Positions 28,007 to 37,055 are shown, counted from the first letter of the stretch. The stretch is DNA of 37,187 nucleotides from an uncultured Acidobacteriia bacterium (GCA_903882645.1 CAIRXZ010000035.1:1-37187); one strand, 5' to 3'. Numbers and translations: made by a program. Notes: a model not told the origin generated them from the sequence alone.

Positions 28007-29788
28007 ATGATTCGCAAAGCGGGCTACTGGGCAGCCCTTCTGGCGATGGCGGCGGCGCCGATGTTCGCGGATGCGGGCGATCCGCCTTCGCGAGTGGCTC
28101 GCCTGAACTATAAAAGCGGCTCGGTTTCTTTTCGCCCCGGCAGCGTGGAGGAATGGACCGAAGCCACGCTCAACTATCCTCTCACACCTGGCGATCGCCT
28201 GTGGACGCAGCCGGGAGCGCAGGCGGAGCTGCACACCGGGTCGACGGCCATCCGCATGGCTTCCGAGACGGCGCTGGCGATTCTGAACCTGGACGACCGC
28301 GCGGTTCAACTGAGCCTCACGCAGGGCGCGCTGAACGTGCATATCCGCGACCTGGCGTTCAACGAGAGCTTCGAAGTGGACACGCCTAATGCGGCCATCG
28401 CGCTGCTGCGGCCCGGCGATTACCGCATCGATGCGGATGGCGACAAAGGTCTCACCGTGGCGGCGGTGCGGGATGGCGAGGCCGATGTCACGGCGGGCGG
28501 CGCCACAACCCCGGTCCGGATGCGGGAGAGCATGCGCATATCGGGCGTCGACCAGGTGGCGCAGGAGGCCGGTCCGGTTCCGCCGCTCGACGAATTCGAC
28601 CGCTGGTGCGCGGCGCGCGATCTTCGCGAGTCGCAGTCGCGGTCCGTGCAATACGTGTCGCGCGAGACCATCGGCTACGAAGATCTGGACCAGTACGGCG
28701 TGTGGCGTCAAATACCGCCTTACGGAATGGTCTGGATCCCGGCCGGCATGCCGGGGGATTGGGCCCCGTACCACTGCGGCCATTGGGCGTGGGTTGAGCC
28801 GTGGGGCTGGACCTGGATCGACGATGCGCCGTGGGGCTTCGCGCCGTTCCACTACGGCCGTTGGGCTTATGCGGGCGGCATTTGGGTCTGGGTGCCTGGG
28901 ACGGTCATGGCTCGCCCGGTGTACGCGCCCGCGCTGGTGGCCTTCGTGGGCGGACCGGGCTTTGGCCTTTCGGTCGCTCTGGGCGCCGCCGGCGGAGTGG
29001 CGTGGTTCCCGCTCGGCCCCGGCGAACCGTTCCGCCCGGCCTACCGGGTGAGCGACGTCTACGTGCGCCAGGTCAATGTCACGCAGGTCAACGTCACCAA
29101 CATCAACGCGGTTAACCTCCGCTATGCGAATCGCGACGTACGAGGCGCGGTGACCGCGGTTCCGCGGGAAGCCTTTGTGACGGCGAGGCCAGTGGCGGGG
29201 GCGGCCGTCGCGGTGGACGAGCGGGAAATCGCCCGCGCGCAGGTATTGGGTACGGCCCCGCCGGTGGCTCCGCGGCGCGAAAGCGTTCTGGCGTCTCAGG
29301 CGCAGGGGCGCGTGGCCGCGCCTCCCGCCCGGTTCGTGGACCGCGCAGTGGTAGCGCGCACCGCGCCGGTGCCGCCGCCGGTCGCTTTCGCCGCGAAGCA
29401 GCGGGCGCTGGAGACCAATCAAGGGCGTCCGCTCGATGCCGGAGCGCTGGAGAATCTGCGCCGTGCGGCTCCGCCGAGCGGCCCGGTGGTCCGGACCTTG
29501 CAGGCCCCGCAGGGAGGCTTCCGCCAGGCGAATCCCGGCGGCAACGCGGCGCCCTCACAGGCCGTGCGCCCGCCGGCGCAGAACGTACCCAACGACCGTC
29601 CGCGCACGCCTGTCCAACAGCAGAATCGCCCGCCCGAGCGCACTGAGCCGCCGCGCAGCGACCGTCCGGCGCAAGTGGCGCCTCCAGTCAATCCGCCGCC
29701 GGCCCGCAATGCCGCTCCGGCGCCGAAGCCGGAGAAGGCGCCTCCCAAGAAGCCGGAGAAAGCGCCTCCCAAGAGGGAAGACAAGTAG
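28007..29788 (+). CDS. Secreted FecR-like/DUF6600 protein with proline-rich tail
   Basis: A 593-residue protein with a signal peptide (MIRKAGYWAALLAMAAAPMFA). Residues about 30-180 resemble a FecR-type beta domain (GSVSFRPGSVEEW, LTPGDRLWTQPGAQAELHTGS, FEVDTPNAAIALLRPGDYRI). Then comes a Trp/Tyr-rich DUF6600-like block with repeats such as WAPYHCGHWAWVEPWGWTW and PWGFAPFHYGRWAY. The last 200 residues are Pro/Ala/Arg-rich and end in Lys-rich PEKAPPK repeats, probably disordered and perhaps wall-associated. No enzyme motif is seen. GGAGG precedes the ATG. It is separated from the sugar operon by its own stop and a new promoter. Confidence 0.75.
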   Translation: MIRKAGYWAALLAMAAAPMFADAGDPPSRVARLNYKSGSVSFRPGSVEEWTEATLNYPLTPGDRLWTQPGAQAELHTGSTAIRMASETALAILNLDDRAVQLSLTQGALNVHIRDLAFNESFEVDTPNAAIALLRPGDYRIDADGDKGLTVAAVRDGEADVTAGGATTPVRMRESMRISGVDQVAQEAGPVPPLDEFDRWCAARDLRESQSRSVQYVSRETIGYEDLDQYGVWRQIPPYGMVWIPAGMPGDWAPYHCGHWAWVEPWGWTWIDDAPWGFAPFHYGRWAYAGGIWVWVPGTVMARPVYAPALVAFVGGPGFGLSVALGAAGGVAWFPLGPGEPFRPAYRVSDVYVRQVNVTQVNVTNINAVNLRYANRDVRGAVTAVPREAFVTARPVAGAAVAVDEREIARAQVLGTAPPVAPRRESVLASQAQGRVAAPPARFVDRAVVARTAPVPPPVAFAAKQRALETNQGRPLDAGALENLRRAAPPSGPVVRTLQAPQGGFRQANPGGNAAPSQAVRPPAQNVPNDRPRTPVQQQNRPPERTEPPRSDRPAQVAPPVNPPPARNAAPAPKPEKAPPKKPEKAPPKREDK

Positions 29789-29817
29789 CGTACTTCCTGC
29801 ACGCCGGCATTTTCCGG

Positions 29818-29846
29818 TTGACAGCCAAGTTGCACGATGGGATATT
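29818..29846 (+). promoter_or_regulatory. Consensus-like promoter of the sugar operon
   Basis: A perfect TTGACA (29818-29823), a 17-base spacer and GATATT (29841-29846). The predicted start near 29853 gives a leader of about 17 bases to the symporter ATG, with no clear ribosome binding site. I see no obvious operator palindrome beside it. Confidence 0.7.
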
Positions 29847-29869
29847 GGCTCGTATTCCCCTGAATCGTT

Positions 29870-31552
29870 ATGACATCCCATCTGATCGCTCTGGCTCCAG
29901 TCGACCTCGTTATCATCGCGGCGTACTTCGCGGCAGTTTTAGCGGTTGGCTTTTACTTAAAGGGCCGCTCCAGCACCGGCGAGGATTTCTTCCTTGCGGG
30001 ACGCGAGATGACGGCCTGGATTGCGGGCCTCAGTTTCCTCTCCGCCAATTTGGGATCCCTGGAACTGATGGGCTGGGCCGCCGCCGCCTATCAATACGGC
30101 ATCCTGGCAACGCACTGGTACTGGATTGGGGCTATTCCGGCGATGCTCTTTCTGGGCGTCGTCATGATGCCGTTCTACTACATTTCCAAGACGCACTCGG
30201 TCCCGGGCTATCTCAAGCTGCGGTACGGCGAATCCAGCCGGGCGCTGGCGGCCGTCAGCTTCGGCTTCATGACCGTTCTCATGTCGGGCATCAACATGTA
30301 CGCCATGGCCGTGGTCTTGAAGACCGTGCTCGGGTGGAGCATCGGCTTCAGCATCTGGGTCTCTTCCCTGACGGTGGCGATTTATGTCGCCCTGGGCGGC
30401 CTTCGGTCCGCCATTTTCAATGAGGTCCTCCAGTTTTTCCTCATCTGGCTGGGCGCGTTGCTGGTGCCGATTCTCGGCTTGATCGAAACCGGCGGCTGGG
30501 GCGGGCTCAAGGCGCGCATCCTAACCAACCTCGGGTCGGCCCAATATACGCACCTCTGGAGCGGCCTGGGTTCGTTCAAAGACAACCCCATGGGCATCCA
30601 CTGGACGGGCATCGTGTTCGGCCTGGCATGGGCGATTTCTTTCGGCTACTGGACCACCGACTTCCTGGTCGTCCAGCGCGTACTGGCGGCCAAGGACTTG
30701 CGTTCGGCGAGAATGGCTCCAATCATCGGCTCGGCCTTCAAGATGGCGGTGCCGTTCATCGTAATTTTGCCCGGTTTGCTGGGCCTCGCCGTGTTGCCGA
30801 TGAAGCTGACGGGCGATCCGGCGGCGCTGGCGGCGGGCGGCCACAGCTACAACGAGGTGCTGCCGCTCATGCTGGCGCGCTACTTCGGACCGGGGCTGCT
30901 GGGGCTCGGGATTACGGCGTTGATCGCAGGCTTTATGTCGGGCATGGCGGGCAACGTCAGCGCTTTCGCCACGGTCTGGACCTACGATATTTATCGCGCC
31001 GGAATCCGCAAGAACGCCCCGGACGCGCACTACGTGGCGATGGGCCGCTGGTGCACGATCGTCGGCGTTTTGGCGAGCATCGGGACGGCCTACCTGGTGA
31101 TGCACTTTAAGAGCATCATGGATTATGTGCAGGCCCTGTTCAGCTTCTTCATCGCGCCATTGCTTGGAACCGTGATACTGGGCATGCTCTGGAAGAGGGC
31201 GACCCGCCAGGGCGGATTCTGGGGGCTCCTGTGCGGCACGTTGGGATCGATCGGCATGTACGTATGGGTGAAGGTGGATCCCACGGCGTTGCGCGTTATC
31301 GCGCTTTCCAGCGCCGCCAAGGACATGGCCGAAAACATGTACCGCGCCCTGTGGTCGTTCTCGATATGCGCCATCGTCACGGTGGTTGTCAGTCTCTGCA
31401 CAAAGCCGAAGCCGGAAAGCGAGCTTGTAGGGCTGGTCTATGGCTGCACCGAAATCCCCAAGGAAAAGGACGAGTCGTTGTTCCAGAAGCCGATTTTCTG
31501 GGCGGCCGTGGTGGCGGTGGTGTTCGTGGCGCTTCAGATTGTATTCTGGTAA
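29870..31552 (+). CDS. Sodium:solute symporter (SSS family), probably sugar uptake
   Basis: A 560-residue membrane protein with about 14 spans. Typical SSS elements are FFLAGREMTAWIAGLSFLSANLGSLELMG near the N-terminus (the Na+ and substrate region of the SGLT branch), SVPGYLKLRYG, and FMSGMAGNVSAFATVWTYDIY. These transporters move sugars, amino acids or vitamins with Na+ across the inner membrane. The neighbours encode sugar isomerase, kinase and epimerases, so a pentose or related sugar is the likely cargo (inference). A small membrane-protein gene starts six bases after its stop. Confidence 0.88.
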   Translation: MTSHLIALAPVDLVIIAAYFAAVLAVGFYLKGRSSTGEDFFLAGREMTAWIAGLSFLSANLGSLELMGWAAAAYQYGILATHWYWIGAIPAMLFLGVVMMPFYYISKTHSVPGYLKLRYGESSRALAAVSFGFMTVLMSGINMYAMAVVLKTVLGWSIGFSIWVSSLTVAIYVALGGLRSAIFNEVLQFFLIWLGALLVPILGLIETGGWGGLKARILTNLGSAQYTHLWSGLGSFKDNPMGIHWTGIVFGLAWAISFGYWTTDFLVVQRVLAAKDLRSARMAPIIGSAFKMAVPFIVILPGLLGLAVLPMKLTGDPAALAAGGHSYNEVLPLMLARYFGPGLLGLGITALIAGFMSGMAGNVSAFATVWTYDIYRAGIRKNAPDAHYVAMGRWCTIVGVLASIGTAYLVMHFKSIMDYVQALFSFFIAPLLGTVILGMLWKRATRQGGFWGLLCGTLGSIGMYVWVKVDPTALRVIALSSAAKDMAENMYRALWSFSICAIVTVVVSLCTKPKPESELVGLVYGCTEIPKEKDESLFQKPIFWAAVVAVVFVALQIVFW

Positions 31553-31558
31553 ACCGAC

Positions 31559-31774
31559 ATGACAAGCAAAACTCCCATTTCAGTCTGGTTTTTCACCGGC
31601 GTGCTGGTGGCTTTCTACGGCCTGGTGATCCTCGGCTACGGTTTGTTTGCGCTGGGAGCGCCGCCTTCCGGCCGCCCGCTGAGCGAACTGCATCCGGACA
31701 TCTGGTGGGGCTGCGTTATGCTGGCTATAGGCGCTACATACACGATCAAGTTCTATCCGGGCGCTAAAAAGTAA
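31559..31774 (+). CDS. Small two-span membrane protein next to the symporter
   Basis: A 71-residue protein with two hydrophobic segments (VWFFTGVLVAFYGLVILGYGLF and WWGCVMLAIGATYTIKF) joined by a Gly/Pro-rich loop (APPSGRPLSELHPD) and ending in basic GAKK. I do not know the family. It starts six bases after the symporter stop and ends 17 bases before the isomerase gene, so it is firmly in the operon. It may be an accessory subunit of the symporter, as small proteins are for some other SSS carriers, but this is inference. Confidence 0.65.
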   Translation: MTSKTPISVWFFTGVLVAFYGLVILGYGLFALGAPPSGRPLSELHPDIWWGCVMLAIGATYTIKFYPGAKK

Positions 31775-31791
31775 AGGAACATTCCATTCTT

Positions 31792-33195
31792 ATGTCCATG
31801 ACGTTCGGATTGATTGTAGGCAACCGCGGGTTTTTCCCGGACCACCTGGCGCGCAGCGGGCGCGAGCAGACGATCGCGGCGCTCACAGCGGCCGGCCACC
31901 AGGTGGTGTGCCCGACCCCGGAGCAGACCAAGCACGGCGCGGTGGAGAATCGCGCCCACGCGAAGATCTGCGCCGACTTGTTCCGCCAGAACCGCGGCCG
32001 AATAGACGGCGTGATCGTCACGCTGCCGAATTTCGGCGAGGAGAAAGCCATCGCCGACGCAATACGCCTCGCGGACCTCAACGTTCCAGTGCTGATTCAC
32101 GCCTTCCCGGATACCACGGACCGGATGCTGATCGCCGACCGGCGCGACAGCTTCTGCGGCAAGATGAGCATCTGCAATAATCTGAAACAATACCGCATTC
32201 CGTATTCGCTCACCACGCTGCACACCGAAGGCCTGGATTCGGACGAGTTCAAGAAAGACATCGAGTGGTTCGCGGGCGTGTGCCGCGTGACCAACGGCCT
32301 GCGCAAGCTGCGCATCGGCGCGATCGGCGCGCGCCCCGCGGCGTTTAACACGGTCCGCTACAGCGAGAAGCTGCTCGAAGGCGCCGGCATTACAATCGAA
32401 CCTCTGGACCTTTCGGAAGTGTTCGGCCGCATCGGGAAGCTCTCGACGGCGGACGCGGGCGTGCAAGCCAAGATCGCGGCCATCCGCGCGTATGTTCCCA
32501 CGGGCGGCGTTCCCGACGCGGCGTTGGCCAAGATGGCGAAGCTGGGGGTGGTGATCGAAGACTGGATGCGCGAAAACGATCTTCAGGTGAGCGCGGTGCA
32601 GTGCTGGACGTCGATGGAGGAGTACTTCGGCGTTGTGCCATGCACGGTCATGAGCATGATGAGCAACAGCCTCATGTCGAGCGCGTGCGAGGTGGACGTT
32701 CCCGGGGTTGTGGCGATGCACGCTTTGCGGCTGGCTTCCGAGACGCCGAGCGCCCTGCTCGACTGGAACAACAACTACGGCAGCGATCCGGACAAGGCCG
32801 TGTGTTTCCATTGCAGCAACCTGCCGAAGCGCTTCTTCGAAGACGTGAAAATGGATTATCAGGAGATCATCGCCGGAACGGTCGGGAAGCTGAACACGTT
32901 CGGGACCTGCGTGGGTCGCGTGAAGGCTTCGCCCATGAGCTTCGCGCGCTTCTCCACGGACGACGCCTCGGGCAGGATACGCGGCTACGCCGGCTGCGGG
33001 CGATTCACGAACGACCCGCTCGAAACCTTCGGCGGCGCGGGCGTGGTGGAGATCCCACATTTACAGCAGTTGCTGCGCTACATCTGCGAAAACGGCTTCG
33101 AGCATCACGTGGCCGCCAGCCTGAGCCTCACGGCCGGAGCGGTGTACGAAGCGGCGAAGAATTATCTCGGCTGGGAGATGTACTGGCATCAGTAG
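31792..33195 (+). CDS. L-fucose/L-arabinose isomerase-family protein
   Basis: A 467-residue protein of the fucose/arabinose isomerase superfamily rather than classical AraA. N-terminal GLIVGNRGFFPDHLARSGRE is followed by an AI/FI-like domain (GVIVTLPNFGEEKAIADAI). The core contains LQVSAVQCWTSMEEYFG and ACEVDVPGVVAMHALRL, with glutamate and aspartate likely to bind the metal, and a C-terminal domain (GRFTNDPLETFGGAGVVEIP). Such enzymes convert aldoses to ketoses. With ribulokinase and AraD downstream, an L-arabinose to L-ribulose step fits best, but L-fucose-like substrates are possible. AAAGGAA lies about 12 bases before ATG 31792; an in-frame ATG follows at 31798. Confidence 0.8.
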   Translation: MSMTFGLIVGNRGFFPDHLARSGREQTIAALTAAGHQVVCPTPEQTKHGAVENRAHAKICADLFRQNRGRIDGVIVTLPNFGEEKAIADAIRLADLNVPVLIHAFPDTTDRMLIADRRDSFCGKMSICNNLKQYRIPYSLTTLHTEGLDSDEFKKDIEWFAGVCRVTNGLRKLRIGAIGARPAAFNTVRYSEKLLEGAGITIEPLDLSEVFGRIGKLSTADAGVQAKIAAIRAYVPTGGVPDAALAKMAKLGVVIEDWMRENDLQVSAVQCWTSMEEYFGVVPCTVMSMMSNSLMSSACEVDVPGVVAMHALRLASETPSALLDWNNNYGSDPDKAVCFHCSNLPKRFFEDVKMDYQEIIAGTVGKLNTFGTCVGRVKASPMSFARFSTDDASGRIRGYAGCGRFTNDPLETFGGAGVVEIPHLQQLLRYICENGFEHHVAASLSLTAGAVYEAAKNYLGWEMYWHQ

Positions 33196-33201
33196 GGTTC
33201 C

Positions 33202-33352
33202 GTGGGGTCAGGCCTTTCGGCCTGCGATGGCGCCTTCCGGCGCCAGCAGCCGGGCGCAAGCCCGGCCGGCGGGGCTGGATTCGATCCCCAGGCCACGTCT
33301 AGAGCGGCGCGCCGGCCGGAAGGCCGGTGGCAGCCCAGAAGGGCTGGCCCCA
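33202..33352. repeat. Multi-hairpin repeat element, copy 2, inside the sugar operon
   Basis: A 151-base element begins GTGGGGTCAGG and ends CTGGCCCCAC, an inverted pair. It contains hairpins CAGGCC-TTTC-GGCCTG, TGGCGCC-TTCC-GGCGCCA, GCCGGGC-GCAA-GCCCGGC, a GCCGGCC-GGAA-GGCCGG stem and CAGCCC-AGAA-GGGCTG. Its first 66 bases match 7035-7100. It fills most of the 182-base gap between the isomerase and kinase genes. Confidence 0.85.
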
Positions 33353-33377
33353 CCGGGCGCTGCTCAAGGAGATTTTC

Positions 33378-34982
33378 ATGGCGATCGTAGCGGGAGTGGA
33401 TTACGGCACGCTGAGCGTGCGCGTGTCGATCGTCGATAGCGAACGCGGGCGGCTTGGCGCCGGCGTGGCCGAGTATCCGCTGAACCGGCGCCGCGACGAC
33501 CCGGACTATGCCACCCAGAGCCACGCCGATCACATGCGCGCGCTTGCCGAGGCGGTGCGGAAGGCGCTGGTTTCAGCGGGCGCGGCGGGTTCGGCCGTCG
33601 AGGCCATCGCCGTGGACACCACCGGATCCAGCGTGGTTCCGGTGGACGAACGCCTCGAACCGATCGACGACTACTATCTTTGGTGCGACCACCGGGCATC
33701 GCGCGAAGCCGCGCTCATCACCGAGACGGCCCATCGCACGGGACTTGCCGCCATCGACTGGTGCGGCGGCGTGTACTCCTCCGAGTGGGGTTTTTCCAAG
33801 CTGTTGCACTGGCTCCGGCGCAACCCGGAGAAGCGCGGCCGTTTCTTCACGGCCCTGGAACATTGCGACATGGCCGCGGCCACGCTGTGCGGGATCCGCG
33901 ACCCGCGCCAGGCGCCGCGCTCCATCTGCGCCATGGGGCACAAGTGGATGTGGAACGCCTCGCTGGGCGGCCTGCCGCCGGAGGAGTTCCTGGTGGAAGT
34001 CGATCCGCTGCTTCGGGGCGTGCGGGAGCGCCTGAGGGGCCGCTATGCCGCCAGCGACGGGATCGCGGGAGGGCTGTGCGGCGAATGGGCCGCGAAGCTC
34101 GGGTTCCGCGCCGGCATCCCCATTCCGGTGGGCGCTTTCGACGCGCACTGGGACGCCATCGGCGCGGGCGTTCAAGCCGGAGACGTGGTCAACGTGGTGG
34201 GCACGTCCACCTGCATCATGGCGATTGCGCCTTCGGCGAGTTTGATTCCCGGGGTCTGCGGCGTCGTGCAGGGGTCGGTGCATCCCGGGATGGCGGGGAT
34301 CGAAGCCGGGCTTTCGGCCACCGGGGATATCTTCGAAGCCATCGCGCGGCGCGCGGGGACCACGGTGGCCGCGCTCTCGGAAGGCCTCGAAACGTGGCGC
34401 GCCGGGCAGGCGGGGCTGCTGCGCCTCACCTGGGACAACGGCGACCGCACGGTCCTGGTCAATCCCGAGCTTGGCGGCGTGACATTTGGCTGGACGCTGA
34501 CGCACACCGCGCAGGACGAGTTGTTCGCCGCCATCGAAGGCACGGCATTTCACACGCGGGTGATTCTCGACCGCATGGCTGAGCACGGCGTCCCGATTCG
34601 CCGCGTGATCAACGGCGGCGGCATCCCCCAGAAGAACGAAGCGCTGAATCGCGTCTATGCCAACGTGCTGAACAAGCCGGTGCTCGTGCCGGAGACCGAG
34701 GTCACGAGCCTGGGTTCGGCGATCTTCGCGTTTCTGGCGGCGGGGACGTTCCGGAGCGTGGAAGAGGCGCAGCGCGCGCTTTGCCCGAAATACCGCGTTA
34801 TCGAGCCGGACGCCGAAGCCGCCGCGGCATACGAAGAACTCTATCGGGCATGGCGCAAGGTTTATTTCGCGCTGGGCCGGAGGTCGGCCGAACCGGCCGC
34901 GATTGGCGATATCCTGCCCCTGCTGCGCCGAATGGCCAGGGAAGCGCACAATAAGAACAATGCTGCTGCAACCATTGCGTGA
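33378..34982 (+). CDS. araB: Ribulokinase (FGGY family)
   Basis: A 534-residue sugar kinase that phosphorylates L-ribulose (and often other ketopentoses) with ATP. It opens VAGVDYGTLSVRVSIVD, the AraB form of the first ATP-binding motif. VDTTGSSVVPVD, YYLWCDHRA, SEWGFSKLLHWLR, CAMGHKWMW and VVGTSTCIM are all typical of AraB rather than xylulose or glycerol kinases. The catalytic aspartate region GAFDAHWDAIGAG is present. ATG at 33378 is chosen because AAGGAGA lies 6 bases before it. The 3' end overlaps the next gene by 23 bases. Confidence 0.92.
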   Translation: MAIVAGVDYGTLSVRVSIVDSERGRLGAGVAEYPLNRRRDDPDYATQSHADHMRALAEAVRKALVSAGAAGSAVEAIAVDTTGSSVVPVDERLEPIDDYYLWCDHRASREAALITETAHRTGLAAIDWCGGVYSSEWGFSKLLHWLRRNPEKRGRFFTALEHCDMAAATLCGIRDPRQAPRSICAMGHKWMWNASLGGLPPEEFLVEVDPLLRGVRERLRGRYAASDGIAGGLCGEWAAKLGFRAGIPIPVGAFDAHWDAIGAGVQAGDVVNVVGTSTCIMAIAPSASLIPGVCGVVQGSVHPGMAGIEAGLSATGDIFEAIARRAGTTVAALSEGLETWRAGQAGLLRLTWDNGDRTVLVNPELGGVTFGWTLTHTAQDELFAAIEGTAFHTRVILDRMAEHGVPIRRVINGGGIPQKNEALNRVYANVLNKPVLVPETEVTSLGSAIFAFLAAGTFRSVEEAQRALCPKYRVIEPDAEAAAAYEELYRAWRKVYFALGRRSAEPAAIGDILPLLRRMAREAHNKNNAAATIA

Positions 34983-35685
34983 ACAAGTCCTGGAGGCCAA
35001 TCTCGAACTCTCCCGGAGAGGGCTGGCGCTTCTCACATTCGGAAACGCCAGCGGAATCGACCGCTCGCGGGGCCTGGTCGCGATCAAGCCGAGCGGCGTG
35101 CCCTACGAGCGCATGCGCGCCTCCGACCTGCCGATTGTGGACCTGGAGGGCAAGGTCGTAGACGGTGAGATGAGACCATCTTCGGATCTCGACACGCATC
35201 TGGCGCTGTACCGGTTCTCGAAGGACATCGGCGGGGTGACGCATACGCACTCCCGATCGGCGACGGTTTGGGCGCAAGCGCGCCGGCCCATCCCGTGCCT
35301 GGGCACCACGCACGCGGATTACTTCCGGGGAGAGATACCGGTGACGCTACCGCTCTCGGACGAAGAGGTCCGGACGGAAGAAGCCTCCACCGGGGAGGCG
35401 ATTGCGCGCGCGCTGGCTGGCCGAGGGCCTCTGGAGATGCCCGCGGCGCTGGTGGCGGGGCATGGCCCGTTCACCTGGGGGCGGGACGCCGCCGAAGCCG
35501 CCCATCACGCCGTGATCCTCGAAGAGGTTGCGGCGCTGGCGCTGGCGACGCTCGGCGTGAACCCGGCCGCCGCGCCCATCCCGCGGGATCTATTGGACAG
35601 GCACTTCCTGCGAAAACACGGGGCCGGAGCGTTTTACGGCCAGCCCGCGGCGCGTTCGGAAACCAAGGGGAATACACGATGCTGA
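34960..35685 (+). CDS. araD: L-ribulose-5-phosphate 4-epimerase (class II aldolase family)
   Basis: A 241-residue class II aldolase/epimerase. TFGNASGID and IKPSGVPYE form the phosphate site, and MRPSSDLDTHLALYR carries the acidic residue. The zinc histidines are seen in THTHSRSATVWAQ, and the third in AAHHAVILEEVA. The GTTHADYF segment matches AraD rather than FucA. The enzyme turns L-ribulose 5-phosphate into D-xylulose 5-phosphate for the pentose phosphate pathway. ATG at 34960 lies 23 bases inside araB, and its stop overlaps galM by seven bases, so translation is coupled along the operon. Confidence 0.9.
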   Translation: MLLQPLREQVLEANLELSRRGLALLTFGNASGIDRSRGLVAIKPSGVPYERMRASDLPIVDLEGKVVDGEMRPSSDLDTHLALYRFSKDIGGVTHTHSRSATVWAQARRPIPCLGTTHADYFRGEIPVTLPLSDEEVRTEEASTGEAIARALAGRGPLEMPAALVAGHGPFTWGRDAAEAAHHAVILEEVAALALATLGVNPAAAPIPRDLLDRHFLRKHGAGAFYGQPAARSETKGNTRC

Positions 35686-36725
35686 AACGATATTTCGGAA
35701 GAACCGCGGCTGGCGAAGCCGCGGATCTTTATACGCTCGCAAACGCCTGCGGCGTGGAGGCGTCCATCACGACCTACGGCGGCGCGCTGGTATCGCTGAA
35801 GGCGCCGGACCGCGCGGGCCGGTTCGCGGATGTTGTGCTGGGCTTTCACGACATCGACGGATATCTGAACGCGGAGTTTTATCCCGGAGCGCTGGTGGGG
35901 CGCTATGCCAACCGCATCGCGAAGGGGCGCTTCGCGCTGAACGGGGTCGAGTACAAACTGGCCTGCAACAACGGCGAAAACTCGTTGCATGGCGGCATCA
36001 AGGGGTTCGACAAAGCCGTGTGGTCCGCGTGCGAGATTGCCGACGGCGACCCGGCGCTCGAGCTGACCCACTTCAGCCCGGACGGCGACGAGGGCTACCC
36101 CGGCGCCCTTAGCGTGCGCGTGGCGTACACGCTGAACCAGAACAGCGAACTCCGCATCGACTACTCGGCCACGACGGACAAGGACACCGTTCTCAACCTG
36201 ACCAATCATGCGTACTTCAACCTGGCCGGGGAAGGCAGCGGCGACATCCTGGGTCACGTGGCGCAACTCAACGCGGACCGGTTCACGCCCGTCGACTCGG
36301 GGCTGATTCCGACCGGCGAATCGCGCCCCGTCGAAGGCACGCCTTTCGATTTCAGGCGGCCCACGCCGATCGGCGCGCGCGTGAACGAGCGCGACGAGCA
36401 ACTGGAGCTGGGCCACGGTTACGATCACAATTTCGTCGTGAACGGCCGGGCGGGAACGCTTCGCAAGGCGGCGCGCGTGGTGGACCCGAAGTCGGGCCGG
36501 GTGCTGGACGCGCTGACTACCGAGCCGGGAATCCAGCTCTACATCGGCAACTTCCTGGACGGCCTTTCGGTCGGCAAGAGCGCCAGACCCTACGGCCGCC
36601 GCTCCGGTTTCTGCCTCGAAACGCAACACTTCCCGGATTCACCCAACAGGCCGGAGTTCCCCAGCACCGTGTTGCGCGCCGGGGAAAAGTTCGAATCGAC
36701 CACGGTTTTCCGGTTCAGCGTGTAA
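35679..36725 (+). CDS. galM: Aldose 1-epimerase (mutarotase)
   Basis: A 348-residue mutarotase that interconverts alpha and beta anomers of free aldoses. Landmarks are ITTYGGALVSLKAPDR, GALVGRYANRIAKGRF, NNGENSLHGGIKGFDKAVW with a catalytic-region histidine, LNLTNHAYFNLAG with the second key histidine, LGHGYDHNFVV, and SGFCLETQHFPDSPN with the catalytic glutamate. No signal peptide is evident, so it is cytoplasmic. Its place at the end of the operon suggests it prepares the anomer needed by the isomerase. It overlaps araD by seven bases. Confidence 0.93.
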   Translation: MLKRYFGRTAAGEAADLYTLANACGVEASITTYGGALVSLKAPDRAGRFADVVLGFHDIDGYLNAEFYPGALVGRYANRIAKGRFALNGVEYKLACNNGENSLHGGIKGFDKAVWSACEIADGDPALELTHFSPDGDEGYPGALSVRVAYTLNQNSELRIDYSATTDKDTVLNLTNHAYFNLAGEGSGDILGHVAQLNADRFTPVDSGLIPTGESRPVEGTPFDFRRPTPIGARVNERDEQLELGHGYDHNFVVNGRAGTLRKAARVVDPKSGRVLDALTTEPGIQLYIGNFLDGLSVGKSARPYGRRSGFCLETQHFPDSPNRPEFPSTVLRAGEKFESTTVFRFSV

Positions 36726-36779
36726 TAGCGGCGCGCGCACGTGGCGTTGGCACTCTTGCCTGCCGCGCCACCAACCCGT

Positions 36780-37055
36780 TTACTTGAAATACGGGTGTGG
36801 TTCCGGCACGGCGGCGCCATCTTTACGTGGGTCCGATGCGCCCCAATTCACGCCCTTGGCGGAGTCGTGGACGACGGCTTGGCCGCCGCCCATATCGCCC
36901 GAGAAATCGCCCAGCACTTCCAGCTTGTGGCCTTTGGCCGCTAACGCGTCGCGAACCTCTTTCGGGATGCGGTTCTCCACCGACACGTCGCAGCCGCCGA
37001 TCGCCTTCTTGGTGAAGCGCGGGGCCTCCAGCGCGGCCTGGATGTTCGGCTCTAT
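36780..37055 (-). pseudogene. C-terminal fragment of gamma-glutamyltransferase
   Basis: The frame ends HPYFK-stop at 36780. Its last ~90 residues match the small-subunit tail of gamma-glutamyltransferases: NIQAALEAPRF, ENRIPKEVRDALAAKGHKL, GDMGGGQAVVHD and GASDPRKDGAAVP. The bases to the right of about 37055 encode nothing like the preceding GGT segment (which should read like an NVI-type strand before the NIQAALEAPRF helix). The catalytic Thr, the Gly-Gly loop and the whole large subunit are absent. Either the gene is broken here, or a rearrangement or assembly join lies near 37050. Confidence 0.7.

Noticed and set aside
33270-33295. GGATTCGATCCCC resembling a tRNA T-arm
   Set aside because: No acceptor, D or anticodon arms fit around it, and it lies inside the multi-hairpin repeat. 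No tRNA was found in the window.
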